A stretch of 64,000 nucleotides of DNA. Source: Ferrimonas balearica. GTDB taxonomy: Bacteria; Pseudomonadota; Gammaproteobacteria; Enterobacterales; Shewanellaceae. The stretch covers positions 372,001 through 436,000 of the forward strand of contig NZ_JAHVHW010000007.1 of the NCBI RefSeq assembly GCF_019802055.1, given 5' to 3'. The position numbers and the translations under genes were made by a program. Under the pieces are notes generated by a model. That model made no database searches, was not told the origin of the DNA, and worked only from the letters and a program-made list of their open reading frames with translations. This document shows, piece after piece, positions 43,162 to 52,731 of this stretch (positions are counted from its first letter, which is position 1; the number at the start of each line of letters is the position of its first letter).

Positions 43162-44187
43162 ATGAAAAAGACTCTGCTTGCTGCTGCTATCCCAGCACTG
43201 ATGTTCGCCAACGGCGCTTCCGCTGTTGAACTGTATAACGACGGCGTAAACTCCGTATCTATGGGCGGTCACCTCACTGTAGAACTGACCGACAAGAGTG
43301 GTGACACCAAGTTGGATGCGAACTCCCCGCGCATCAACTTCTCCTTCAACCGCGACCTGGGCGAAGGTTTCAAGCTGGACAGCCGCATCGAAATGGGCAT
43401 GAGCAACTTCGTGACCGGCGGTAACAGCTTCTCCACTCGTCTGGGCTACATCGGTGTTGGCCACGATGACTACGGTCGTCTGTCTGCTGGTAAGCAGTGG
43501 TCCGTATACTACGATGTAACCTCTGCGACCGATATGCCGATCGCTTGGGGTTCCGACTCCCTGTTCTCCTACGCCAACGGCACTGACGGTGGCAAACTGG
43601 GCCTGGGCCGTGCTGACCAATCCGTTCAGTACCGCAACGGTGTTTCCCTGGGCAACGCTGGCGACCTGAACTTCGGTGTTCAGTGGCAGGGCACCAGCGG
43701 CGAATACGATGATCGTATCTCCGCGTCTGCTACCTACGCGGTTGCTGGCATCAAGCTGGGCTACGCCTACAGCGGCGGTGACGTTGACTACACCAACTTG
43801 GGTCAAGGTGTTCAGGACGCCAACGTACACGCGTTCTCTGCTGCCTACGGTACCTACGGCAAAGGCCTGTACCTGGCCGGTGCTTACGCCATGTCCGAAA
43901 ACCTGCAGCAGTCCGAGCTGGCTGGTAACGGTATCATCGCTGAAGAAGCGGATGGCTACGAAGCTCTGGCTGCCTACGGCCTGAACAATGGTCTGAACCT
44001 GTACGTTCTGTACCAGGGTGTTGAAGACACCACCAACGACCTGACCATTCAGGAGTACACCAACTTCGGTGCTGAGTACAAACTGACCTCCAACACCGTT
44101 GTATACGGTGCTTACAAAGTGGACCACGGTTCCGACATCAAGGACACCGACAACGCGTTCGCTGTAGGTCTGCGTATCTTCCTGTAA
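43162..44187 (+). CDS. outer-membrane porin (porin 1)
   Basis: A 341-residue general porin with a signal peptide (MKKTLLAAAIPALMFANGASA) and mature start VELYNDGVNSVSMGGHL. The FSTRLGYIGVGHDDYGRLSAGKQWSVYYD segment is the typical beta-strand 3/loop region of gammaproteobacterial porins. Codon use is strongly biased (GGT, CTG, AAC, GAC), suggesting very high expression. Start: ATG 43162 at the signal peptide, with a weak ribosome site; an in-frame ATG at 43135 would extend it by nine residues. A terminator follows. Confidence 0.94.
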   Translation: MKKTLLAAAIPALMFANGASAVELYNDGVNSVSMGGHLTVELTDKSGDTKLDANSPRINFSFNRDLGEGFKLDSRIEMGMSNFVTGGNSFSTRLGYIGVGHDDYGRLSAGKQWSVYYDVTSATDMPIAWGSDSLFSYANGTDGGKLGLGRADQSVQYRNGVSLGNAGDLNFGVQWQGTSGEYDDRISASATYAVAGIKLGYAYSGGDVDYTNLGQGVQDANVHAFSAAYGTYGKGLYLAGAYAMSENLQQSELAGNGIIAEEADGYEALAAYGLNNGLNLYVLYQGVEDTTNDLTIQEYTNFGAEYKLTSNTVVYGAYKVDHGSDIKDTDNAFAVGLRIFL

Positions 44188-44207
44188 TAGGACGCGCCTC
44201 CTGAAGA

Positions 44208-44235
44208 AAGCCACCGCCTCTGCGGTGGCTTTTTT
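44208..44235 (+). terminator. terminator of porin 1
   Basis: AAGCCACCGC and GCGGTGGCTT pair around CTCT, followed by a T run. Confidence 0.93.
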
Positions 44236-44316
44236 GTTTTTGCTTCCCCTCGCCCGTTCGCTCTTGTGGTGAACTAGACTCTGGTGCATCTCCTTCTCAA
44301 CCCTCAGGGGAAAGAT

Positions 44317-45471
44317 ATGCGTCAGATTTTTCTCATGATTGGCTTGGCTGCAGCGGCACCCGCTTCTGCCATCTCTCTCTACGATGACAACCTCAATCGC
44401 TTCTCTGTTGGCGGCCACCTCGGTTTCAATCTGGTCCAGGTCAATGGGGATACCGAACTGCTCGACTCCTCCACACGCATCCGCTTTCTCTATGAGCGCT
44501 CGATTTCCCGGGAGTGGAACGCCGAAGCCTTGATGGAGTGGGGATTCAACGCGATGGATTCCGGCAGTCAACTGACGCTGAACGGTGACTCGTTACAGGC
44601 AGCCCGGGAGGGAGACTTTCTCTTTAACCGCCTGGGTTTTCTGGCCTTTGAACACGACACCTACGGCCGTTTTTCAGCTGGCAAGCAGTGGTCCGTTTAC
44701 TACGATGTCGCCTCGATTACCGATAACTTCATCATGACTGGGGGCCTGGCATCGGGCACCTACAACTTTGGCTCGGATGGGGGGCTATCTGGCACCGGGC
44801 GAGCGGACAGTGCACTGCAGTACCGCAATGAGTTTGGTGGATTGTCTCTGGGCCTTCAGTACCAGGCCCGTACCAAGGGTGAGGTGGGGATCGTTCCGCC
44901 GGAAGAGTGCATCGTTGATGACCCGCCACCGGAGTGCGCCGTATTTGACGATGTCGATATTGAGTATGACGACAGCTACGGCGCGTCGCTTCGCTACCGA
45001 TGGCAAGAACTGATGGTGGGCGTGGGGTATAACCGGGGCGACTTCGACTCGACGTTCCGGCGGGAGAGGGTTGCGAAGCTCAAAGATGAGGCCCTTATCC
45101 TGGGAGCCAGTTACGGAACGCTCTACCAGCCGGGGCTATACCTGGCAGCCAACTATGCGGAAACGGAAAATCACGAGGTGGACAACCGTAACCGGGTATT
45201 CAACGCCAGGGGCTACGAGGTGATGCTGAACTGGACCTTCGCCAACAATCTCACTCTGGTTTCGGGGCTGAACTGGCTTGAGTCGGATGATTCAAGCTAC
45301 GAAGAAGTTAACGGAATGTATCGGAAACGCCTCTATGTACTGGGCGCCCATTACGAGTGGGGCACCCAGTTGAGACTCTACTTCGAAGCCAAGCTGGATG
45401 ACAGTGAGTTTGGTTTCGACGCTTTGGGTGAAGAGGATCTGTACGGAATCGGAGCAAGATTCTTCTTCTAG
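44317..45471 (+). CDS. outer-membrane porin (porin 2)
   Basis: A 384-residue porin paralogous to porin 1: MRQIFLMIGLAAAAPASA signal, then ISLYDDNLNRFSVGGHLG, and FEHDTYGRFSAGKQWSVYYD matching the porin 1 strand. It is longer by an acidic loop with ECIVDDPPPECAV, two Cys that may form a disulphide. Codon use is much less biased than in porin 1, so lower expression is likely. It ends in FFF, a proper outer-membrane C-terminal Phe. AGGGGAAAG precedes ATG 44317; CTCCTTCTCA lies 17 bases further upstream. Confidence 0.92.
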   Translation: MRQIFLMIGLAAAAPASAISLYDDNLNRFSVGGHLGFNLVQVNGDTELLDSSTRIRFLYERSISREWNAEALMEWGFNAMDSGSQLTLNGDSLQAAREGDFLFNRLGFLAFEHDTYGRFSAGKQWSVYYDVASITDNFIMTGGLASGTYNFGSDGGLSGTGRADSALQYRNEFGGLSLGLQYQARTKGEVGIVPPEECIVDDPPPECAVFDDVDIEYDDSYGASLRYRWQELMVGVGYNRGDFDSTFRRERVAKLKDEALILGASYGTLYQPGLYLAANYAETENHEVDNRNRVFNARGYEVMLNWTFANNLTLVSGLNWLESDDSSYEEVNGMYRKRLYVLGAHYEWGTQLRLYFEAKLDDSEFGFDALGEEDLYGIGARFFF

Positions 45472-45666
45472 TACTGCCATCTCTCGTTTGGGCCAAACAA
45501 TCATCTTCCCTATCGTTGCGAGACGGTAGGACTGATGCGTTGTGGGGGACCCCATTTGTATACAAAAGTTCCGATTTGATGTGACCTTAATGTAAATAAA
45601 GGGTTGATTAGGTGTTTTTATTCTGATTACATCAGTGCTGACAGATTGGGCTGAGCCCGCTATCAC

Positions 45667-45676
45667 CTCCTTCTCA
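45667..45676 (+). promoter_or_regulatory. CTCCTTCTCA leader element of receptor 1
   Basis: The 10-mer CTCCTTCTCA also occurs at 44290-44299 (porin 2 leader) and 49122-49131 (receptor 2 leader), always shortly before a start codon. Its TTCTC can pair with GAGAA of the ribosome binding sites of the receptors. Function unproven. Confidence 0.35.
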
Positions 45677-45738
45677 GGGAAGCAGTCGGGGAGGCAGGAA
45701 AAACAATAAACACACTGATGTGTCCAGGGAGAAAACAC

Positions 45739-48606
45739 ATGCATAACAACAGCGTTGTGTCTAAAGCTGTTCGCTTTGCACTGATTGCTGGCGCTACCAC
45801 TGCAGCTTGGACTGCTCCGGTAGCGGTTGCCGCAGAAGGTGATGAAGTAGAACGTATTGAAGTTACCGGTTCTCGTATTACCCGTACCGATCTCGAAACC
45901 GCGTCACCGATCACCACCATCACTGCCGAGGACATCAATGTCCAAGGTATTCAGGATGTAGGCCAGTTCCTGCAACAGAGCGCGGTAATGTCCGGCTCTC
46001 CGGCTATGACCACCACCAACAACGGTGGTAACGGCGGAACCTTCATCGAACTGCGTGGCCTGGGTTCTTCCCGTACTCTGGTTCTGGTTAACGGCCGTCG
46101 TCCGGTTAGCTCTGATTTCCAGACTATCCCCGCCTCTATGATTGAGCGCATCGACATCCTGAAAGATGGTGCCTCCGCCACCTACGGTGCTGACGCCGTT
46201 GCTGGTGTAGTGAACATCATCACTCGTAAAGACTTCGAAGGTGTTGAGATCAACGCTCAGTACAAAGGCGCTTTCGACGTTAGTGAGTACCAGGAAACCA
46301 GCTTGAGCATCGTAGCCGGTAAGGCTTTCGAGAGCGGTAACATCGTAGTAGGTGTTGACTACGTAGACATGGAGCCTGTGTATCAGGGCGATGTCGACAA
46401 AGTCGACTTCTTCCAGTACCCCTGGCAGGTTTGGGGTACCGCTGCTGAAGAGTCCTTCTGGAAGAATGGCCTGATCGGTACCGGCGACAATGCCAACGTT
46501 ATCGAAGTAGGCTCTGGCTCTACTCCGTGTGGTAACTACTACCTGGCTGACGGTTCCCAGTGGACCAACGACACCTGTGACGGTGGCATTGCGGACATCG
46601 GTGATATGCGTCCGTTTGTTGGCGGTGGTCCGAACAACGACACCTACAACTACGCTCCGGTAAACTACATCCAGACTCCGTACCAGAAGCTCAACGTATT
46701 CGTTGAGGGTCGTTTCGATCTGAACGACACCACTTCCATGTACACCGAGACTCGCATCAACAAGCGTGAATCTCGTCAGGAACTGGCTGCCGTACCTTAC
46801 GATACTCGCTTCGATCCCGGTTACTCCGGTCTGCTGCCTGACGGCACTCCGTTTAACGGCATCTCCGCTGATAACTACTACAACCCGTTCGGTGAAGACA
46901 TCGTGCGTTCTCGCCGTCGTATGCTGGAAGGCGGTCGTAGCTTCGAGCAGGATGTACTGCGTTTCCAACAGGTTCTGGGTATCACCGGTGAGATCTCCGA
47001 AAGCTGGACTTATGACCTGAGCTACAACTACGGCTACAGCCAGATCACTGAGAACGACTTCGGTCAGCTGTATGGTCCGAACCTGGCCAAGGCCATGGGT
47101 CCCTCCTTTATGGATGATGCCGGCAACGTAGTTTGTGGCACTCCGGATGCCCCCATCGCTGACTGTGTGTCCCTGAACCTGTTCGGTGGCGCTGGCTCCG
47201 TGACCAAGGAGATGCTGGACTACATCACTGCACCTCTGGTTGATTCCAGCAACTACACCCTGCAGCAGATCACCGGCTACGTTTCCGGCGACCTGTTTGA
47301 ACTGCCTGCTGGTGTTGTAGGCTCCTCCTTCGGTATCGAATACCGTAAAGAGGAAGCGGAAGCCCAGGTTGATTCCGGTAAGTTCATGGGTGAAGTAACC
47401 GGTAACAAGTCCAAGGGCACCAACGGTGAGTACGACGTAACCTCCTACTTTGCTGAATTCCGTGTTCCGCTGCTGGCTGACCTGCCGTTTGCTGAGCGCG
47501 TAGAAGTACCGGTAGGTCTGCGTTACGACGATTACAGCACCTTCGGTGGCGAGTTCACCTACCAGGCTGGTCTGGAGTGGAACGCCGGTTACGGTCTGTT
47601 GCTGCGTAGCACCTACGGCACCGTATTCCGCGCCCCTGGCATCGGCTCTCTGTATGGTCCGGGTGTTGACTCCTTCCCGTCTGCAACTGATCCGTGCCGT
47701 GCGTCCAACTGGGCCGCTCTGACTGCAGAGCAGCAAGGCTTCTGTATGGCCGATGGCGTACCGACTGGCGGTACCAACAACAACGATTCTCAGCAGCTGG
47801 CTTCCGCTGGTGGTAACCCGGATCTGCAGCCTGAAGAGGGTGATACCTTCACCATCGGTGTTGCATACTCTCCGGAGTTTGCTGAAGGTCTGGACTTTAC
47901 CGTTGACTACTGGGCTGTTGAAATTGACGGCGTTATCTCCTCCATCGACGCCAAGGACAGCCTGAACGGTTGTTACCTGGGTGGTGTAGGTGAGCTGTGT
48001 CGAAACGTAGCTCGTGACGATGCCGGTGAAATCACTCGTGTTGATGAGCGTCTGACCAACCTGTCTCGCATGACTGCGAAGGGTATCGACTTCGATGCAA
48101 ACTACCGCTTCGAAGCATTGCAGGGCGAATTCTCCTTCAACCTGCAGTGGACTCACTTCCTCGAGCGTGAGAATCAGACCTATAACGACGGTACGTTTAC
48201 CTTCGAAATGGAAGACGTTACTGGTCGATTCGACAACGACACCAGCTATGCGGAAGATAAGATCAACTTTATCGCTCGCTACAGCTGGGAAGACCTCAAC
48301 ATTCAGTATGCAGCGAACTACATCTCCGGTCTGACTTACGAGGATCTGCTGTACTGGGGTACTACTCCGAATGATCCGAACAACCCGGATGCCGGTAACC
48401 ACCAGTACAAAGTGGATTCCGTGATTTACCACGATATCACTGCAAACTACATGTTCCCGACTCAAACCAAACTGAGTGTTGGTATCACCAACTTTACTGA
48501 TGAACTGCCTCCTTACATCGAGCCGGCATTCAACGGTAACACCGACGAGAGTACCTACCGCCTGTTCGGCCGCAGCTACTTTGTTCGTCTGACTCAGAAG
48601 TTCTGA
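45739..48606 (+). CDS. TonB-dependent outer-membrane receptor 1
   Basis: A 955-residue TonB-dependent receptor. The signal peptide (about 1-31, ending APVAVAA) is followed by a TonB box-like VERIEVTGSRI, a plug domain (about 55-170; LRGLGSSRTLVLVNGRR, DGASATYGADAVAGVVNIIT) and a 22-strand barrel ending YFVRLTQKF. The substrate is unknown; the family with VTGSRI plugs transports peptides, sugars or siderophores in marine bacteria. Codons are highly biased. AGGGAG lies 7 bases before the ATG. It is followed by a paralogue of equal length and then by the TtpC-type TonB operon. Confidence 0.93.
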   Translation: MHNNSVVSKAVRFALIAGATTAAWTAPVAVAAEGDEVERIEVTGSRITRTDLETASPITTITAEDINVQGIQDVGQFLQQSAVMSGSPAMTTTNNGGNGGTFIELRGLGSSRTLVLVNGRRPVSSDFQTIPASMIERIDILKDGASATYGADAVAGVVNIITRKDFEGVEINAQYKGAFDVSEYQETSLSIVAGKAFESGNIVVGVDYVDMEPVYQGDVDKVDFFQYPWQVWGTAAEESFWKNGLIGTGDNANVIEVGSGSTPCGNYYLADGSQWTNDTCDGGIADIGDMRPFVGGGPNNDTYNYAPVNYIQTPYQKLNVFVEGRFDLNDTTSMYTETRINKRESRQELAAVPYDTRFDPGYSGLLPDGTPFNGISADNYYNPFGEDIVRSRRRMLEGGRSFEQDVLRFQQVLGITGEISESWTYDLSYNYGYSQITENDFGQLYGPNLAKAMGPSFMDDAGNVVCGTPDAPIADCVSLNLFGGAGSVTKEMLDYITAPLVDSSNYTLQQITGYVSGDLFELPAGVVGSSFGIEYRKEEAEAQVDSGKFMGEVTGNKSKGTNGEYDVTSYFAEFRVPLLADLPFAERVEVPVGLRYDDYSTFGGEFTYQAGLEWNAGYGLLLRSTYGTVFRAPGIGSLYGPGVDSFPSATDPCRASNWAALTAEQQGFCMADGVPTGGTNNNDSQQLASAGGNPDLQPEEGDTFTIGVAYSPEFAEGLDFTVDYWAVEIDGVISSIDAKDSLNGCYLGGVGELCRNVARDDAGEITRVDERLTNLSRMTAKGIDFDANYRFEALQGEFSFNLQWTHFLERENQTYNDGTFTFEMEDVTGRFDNDTSYAEDKINFIARYSWEDLNIQYAANYISGLTYEDLLYWGTTPNDPNNPDAGNHQYKVDSVIYHDITANYMFPTQTKLSVGITNFTDELPPYIEPAFNGNTDESTYRLFGRSYFVRLTQKF

Positions 48607-48630
48607 TAACTGCAGTTAAAAGCACCTAAT

Positions 48631-48658
48631 AAAAAGACGCCTTCGGGCGTCTTTTTTT
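48631..48658 (+). terminator. terminator of receptor 1
   Basis: AAAAAGACGCC and GGCGTCTTTTT pair around TTCG, with a T tract. Confidence 0.94.
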
Positions 48659-49187
48659 ATTGCTTGTTTTATATAAGCGCTCTTATAGGAAAGGTCAGAG
48701 TGTTTTTGACTTGGTATCCAGCCCATATGCTAAATGTAGATAAGGATTGATAACAACAACTTCATCAACGATACGATGCATCCGGAAGGGGAAGTGTTTT
48801 GTTAAATTTTGTGGCGGTGCTGTTTTTGGTATTAATTCCGGGAGCATTGATGAAACATTCATTGCATTAAAGCGAGGGTGAAGGCCAGGCGAACCATTCG
48901 CCACGAACAATAAATCTAATGTTTGGTTAATTAATATTACATTGAATTAAATATTGTTGACTTTGAACCTTACCGCTAATCACCCTCTTTGTCTTGAATG
49001 GATTTGATTCGATATCTCGCCTAATTGTATCGGCATTGTTTCCTACTCCCTGGGCAATGTTGAATGGTGAGGTTGCTTTTGATTGCATCGTTAATCGTCG
49101 ATTGGTTCCATTCAATCGAGTCTCCTTCTCAGGATTGTGGTCGGGAAGACTGAAAAGAATCAAAAACAAGTATTCAGGGAGAATACG
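48659..49187 (+). other. AT-rich region between receptors 1 and 2
   Basis: No gene is supported; short frames here have no recognisable content. The stretch at about 48915-48965 is very AT-rich and could hold a promoter. The last 66 bases form a leader similar to that of receptor 1: CTCCTTCTCA (49122-49131), then GGTCGGGAAG and CAGGGAGAA before the ATG. Confidence 0.4.
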
Positions 49188-52055
49188 ATGCACAACAGTA
49201 ATGTGATTTCAAAAGCGGTTCGTTTTGCGCTGATTGCCGGTGCGACTGCAGCCGCTTGGAATATGCCGATCGCCCAAGCGGCGGAAGGGGATGAGGTAGA
49301 GCGGATTGCGGTAACCGGTTCCCGCATTACACGGACTGACCTGGAAACTGCCGCACCGATTACCACCATTACGGCGGAAGATATCAATGTTCAAGGCATT
49401 CAGGACGTTGGCCAGTTTCTGCAACAGAGTGTCGTAATGTCCGGTTCTCCGGCTATGACCACAACGAACAATGGCGGGAATGGCGGGACATTCATTGAAC
49501 TGCGTGGCCTGGGTTCCTCCCGTACTTTGGTATTGGTTAATGGCCGAAGACCCGTAAGCAGCGACTTCCAAAGTATTCCTGCTTCCATGATTGAACGAAT
49601 CGATATTCTGAAAGATGGCGCCTCTGCCGTATATGGTGCTGATGCTGTTGCTGGGGTGGTTAACATCATCACTCGTAAAGATTTCGAAGGCGTAGAGATT
49701 AATGCTCAATACAAAGGTGCTTTTGATGTAGGTGAATATCAGGAAACCAGTTTCAGCATTGTCGCAGGTAAGGCATTCGAAAGCGGAAACTTTCTGGTTG
49801 GTGTTGATTACGTCGACATGAGTGCGGTTTATCAGGGGGATGTGGATAAGGTGGACTTCTTCCAGTACCCCTGGCAGGTCTGGGGAAAGGAAGCGGAACT
49901 GTCCTTCTGGCAGAATGGCCTGATTGGCCAGGGCAACAATGCTAACGTCATTGAAGTTGGGTCCGGCTCAACGCCTTGCGGTAACTACTATTTGTCCGAT
50001 GGTTCCCAATGGACCAATGATACCTGTAACGGAGGTATAGCTACCCTCGGTGATATGCGTCCGTTTGTCGGTGGCGGCGCGAATAATGATACCTACAACT
50101 ATGCGCCGGTTAACTATATTCAGACCCCATACCAAAAACTGAATGTATTCCTTGAAGGCGGCTTTGATCTAAACGACACCACCTCCATCTACAGTGAGAC
50201 ACGTATCAATAAGCGGGAATCTCGCCAGGAACTGGCAGCGGTGCCTTATGATACTCGCAATGATCCGGGTTACTCCGGTCAACTCCCTGATGGCACCCCC
50301 TTTAATGGAATCTCAAAGGATAACTACTACAACCCGTTTGGCGAAGACGTTGTTCGTTCCCGCCGCCGTATGTTGGAAGGGGGCCGTAGCTTTGAGCAGG
50401 ATATACTGCGTTTCCAACAGGTACTGGGAATAAAAGGCGAGGTCTTTGAAACCTGGACCTATGATCTGAGTTACAACTACGGCTATAGCCAGAGCACTGA
50501 CAACGACTTTGGTCAGTTGTTTGGTCCTAATCTGGCGAAAGCCATGGGACCCTCGTTTATGGACGACGATGGCAACATTGTTTGTGGCACCCCCGAAGCC
50601 CCAATAGCTGATTGTGTTTCCTTGAACCTGTTCGGTGGAGCAGGTTCGGTCACTCAAGAGATGCTGGACTATGTGACAGCGCCTTTGGTTGATTCAAGCA
50701 ATTACACGCTACAGCAGTTTACTGCATTTATGACTGGTGATTTGGTCGACCTGCCCGCCGGGACCGTAAGCGCTGCATTCGGTCTGGAGCACAGGACTGA
50801 AGCGCTGGAATCTCAGGTGGATTCCAGCAAGTTTATGGGGGAAGTGACCGGAAACAAATCGAAGGGTACCAATGGTGAATATGAGGTCACTTCGTACTTT
50901 GCTGAGATGCGTGTGCCGGTGCTGAGTGACCTGCCGTTTGCCGAACGTGTAGAGATTCCCGTTGGCTTGCGCTTCGATGATTACAGCACCTTTGGTGGTG
51001 CCTTCACCTATCAAACTGGTTTCGAGTGGAATGCTGGCTACGGTCTGCTGCTGCGCAGTACTTACGGTACAGTGTTCCGCGCGCCTACAATCCGTAATCT
51101 TTACGGCCCAGGTGTGGACTCGTTCCCGTCAGCTACAGATCCTTGCCGTGCATCCAACTGGGCTGAACTGAATGCGGAGCAGCAAGGCTTCTGTATGGCA
51201 GATGGTGTTCCGTCTGGTGGCACCAATAACAATGACAGCCAACAACTGGCTGCCGCAGGTGGTAACCCGGATCTGCAGCCAGAGCAAGGGGATACGTTGA
51301 CCATTGGTGTGGCTTATTCGCCGGAGTTTGTTGAAGGTCTCGACTTTACCGTTGATTACTGGTCTGTAGAGATCGATGACGTACTGGATTCGGTCAGTGC
51401 TAAGTCAAGCTTGAACGGGTGCTATAAGGGCGGTGTGGCCGAGTTATGCGAAAACGTGCTTCGCGATGCTGCTGGGGAAATTGTTCGAGTGGATGCACGT
51501 ACCGTCAACCTCTCTCGCATGACGGCAAAGGGCATCGACTTGGATGCGAATTACCGCTTTGAAGCGCTGCAGGGCGAGTTTGCGTTTAATCTGCAGTGGA
51601 CTCACTTCCTTGAGCGGGAGAACCAGACCTACGACGAATCCACTTTCACTTTCGAGATGGAAGATGTGACTGGCCGGTTTAACGAAGACACCAGCTATGC
51701 AGAGGACAAGATCAACTTTATCGCTCGCTACAGCTGGGAAGACCTCAATGTCCAGTATGCCGCAAACTATATCTCCGGTTTGACCTACGAAGATTTGCTG
51801 TATTGGGGTACGACTCCATATGACGAGAAGAACCCCGCTGCAGGCAATCATCAGTATGAAGTGGATGCCGTGGTTTACCATGACATCACTGCAAACTATC
51901 AGTTTGCGACTCAAACCAAGCTGAGTGTTGGTATTACCAACCTTACGGATGAACTGCCTCCCTATATCGAGCCAGCCTTCAACGGTAACACTGACGAAAG
52001 TACCTACCGCTTGTTTGGTCGCAGCTACTTCGTTCGCATCAGTCAGACGTTCTAA
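49188..52055 (+). CDS. TonB-dependent outer-membrane receptor 2 (paralogue of receptor 1)
   Basis: A 955-residue receptor, the same length as receptor 1 and nearly colinear with it throughout: MHNSNVISKAVRFALIAG against MHNNSVVSKAVRFALIAG, same plug and same barrel C-terminus (YFVRISQTF). Differences cluster in some loops, such as the stretch after SFEQDILRFQQVLG and the SVEIDDVLDSVSAKSS region. Codon use is far less biased than in receptor 1 although the proteins are so alike, which points to old duplication with different expression demands. AGGGAG precedes ATG 49188. A terminator follows. Confidence 0.92.
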   Translation: MHNSNVISKAVRFALIAGATAAAWNMPIAQAAEGDEVERIAVTGSRITRTDLETAAPITTITAEDINVQGIQDVGQFLQQSVVMSGSPAMTTTNNGGNGGTFIELRGLGSSRTLVLVNGRRPVSSDFQSIPASMIERIDILKDGASAVYGADAVAGVVNIITRKDFEGVEINAQYKGAFDVGEYQETSFSIVAGKAFESGNFLVGVDYVDMSAVYQGDVDKVDFFQYPWQVWGKEAELSFWQNGLIGQGNNANVIEVGSGSTPCGNYYLSDGSQWTNDTCNGGIATLGDMRPFVGGGANNDTYNYAPVNYIQTPYQKLNVFLEGGFDLNDTTSIYSETRINKRESRQELAAVPYDTRNDPGYSGQLPDGTPFNGISKDNYYNPFGEDVVRSRRRMLEGGRSFEQDILRFQQVLGIKGEVFETWTYDLSYNYGYSQSTDNDFGQLFGPNLAKAMGPSFMDDDGNIVCGTPEAPIADCVSLNLFGGAGSVTQEMLDYVTAPLVDSSNYTLQQFTAFMTGDLVDLPAGTVSAAFGLEHRTEALESQVDSSKFMGEVTGNKSKGTNGEYEVTSYFAEMRVPVLSDLPFAERVEIPVGLRFDDYSTFGGAFTYQTGFEWNAGYGLLLRSTYGTVFRAPTIRNLYGPGVDSFPSATDPCRASNWAELNAEQQGFCMADGVPSGGTNNNDSQQLAAAGGNPDLQPEQGDTLTIGVAYSPEFVEGLDFTVDYWSVEIDDVLDSVSAKSSLNGCYKGGVAELCENVLRDAAGEIVRVDARTVNLSRMTAKGIDLDANYRFEALQGEFAFNLQWTHFLERENQTYDESTFTFEMEDVTGRFNEDTSYAEDKINFIARYSWEDLNVQYAANYISGLTYEDLLYWGTTPYDEKNPAAGNHQYEVDAVVYHDITANYQFATQTKLSVGITNLTDELPPYIEPAFNGNTDESTYRLFGRSYFVRISQTF

Positions 52056-52072
52056 ACTTGAACACTCGATTC

Positions 52073-52101
52073 AAAAGGCGCTCGGTAGGGCGCCTTTTTT
52101 T
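52073..52101 (+). terminator. terminator of receptor 2
   Basis: AAAAGGCGC and GCGCCTTTT pair around an 8-base loop, followed by TTT. Confidence 0.9.
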
Positions 52102-52731
52102 GGCTTCTAAATATCAACAGCAGAGCAAAAAATCACCAATTGATATCCTATGTTCTCTTGCAAGGGGCTTAACGGACTTGGGCGTTAACAGCGGAATCCA
52201 ATCCAGAGAGTGGGTGTTGCCGTACCTTGTTTCAAATGACCCAGTGATGGCGAGATTGAGGCGGTTACCAGCCGGAATGAACGGATCTACAAGGTGAGAC
52301 CTATTACCAAACATTCATAGCCCTCGTCGTTCGCCAACATTATCCACGCCAAAGTCAAGGGTTGGGTTTTTGTTCTGCCCATTCCTCGGTCTCTGGGTAA
52401 ATATGTTGTCAATGGGGGTAAGGGCCCGGAGATTTTGGTATCTAACGCAAACTTGAGGGGTTTTGTGCTTCCCGTCACGCTCTCGCAAGTGAATGTTCTT
52501 CGAACGTGGTCCTATTGTAATGGCGTTCAAAGCCCTCGAAGCGGGGCGGTAACAAGGTTGACACAACTCCGGGCGCTGTGGAAAGATGCGGATGCACCCG
52601 CCTATCGTGGGGATAGGTGGGGTCTATGGATAACAACACTAATTAGACGGAACTGGCTTCAGCGCAACGCTGGGTGAACACAGTGGAAAGTGTTTGAAGC
52701 CGTAAACTCACAACAAGACTGGTTGGGAACT
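52102..52731 (+). other. unexplained 630-base region upstream of the TtpC operon
   Basis: No gene is recognisable in any frame. A perfect -35 hexamer TTGACA is at 52558-52563 but its -10 is poor. A stable stem, CCGCCTATC (52598-52606) with GATAGGTGG (52612-52620), follows with a GTGGG loop. The composition is less coding-like than the flanks. It may be a long leader, a decayed gene or an RNA gene. Confidence 0.4.

Noticed and set aside
45904-48465. 853-codon open frame on the minus strand
   Set aside because: It is wholly antisense to receptor 1, whose signal peptide, plug, barrel and C-terminus are clear. Biased codons commonly leave the opposite strand open.
48695-49193. Short open frames in the receptor 1-2 spacer
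   Set aside because: No ribosome sites, family features or coding-like codon use; the region is AT-rich spacer.
52540-52560. Resemblance to the 3' end of 16S rRNA (GGTAACAAGGTTG)
   Set aside because: Only a short stretch matches and the flanks do not; it is probably chance.
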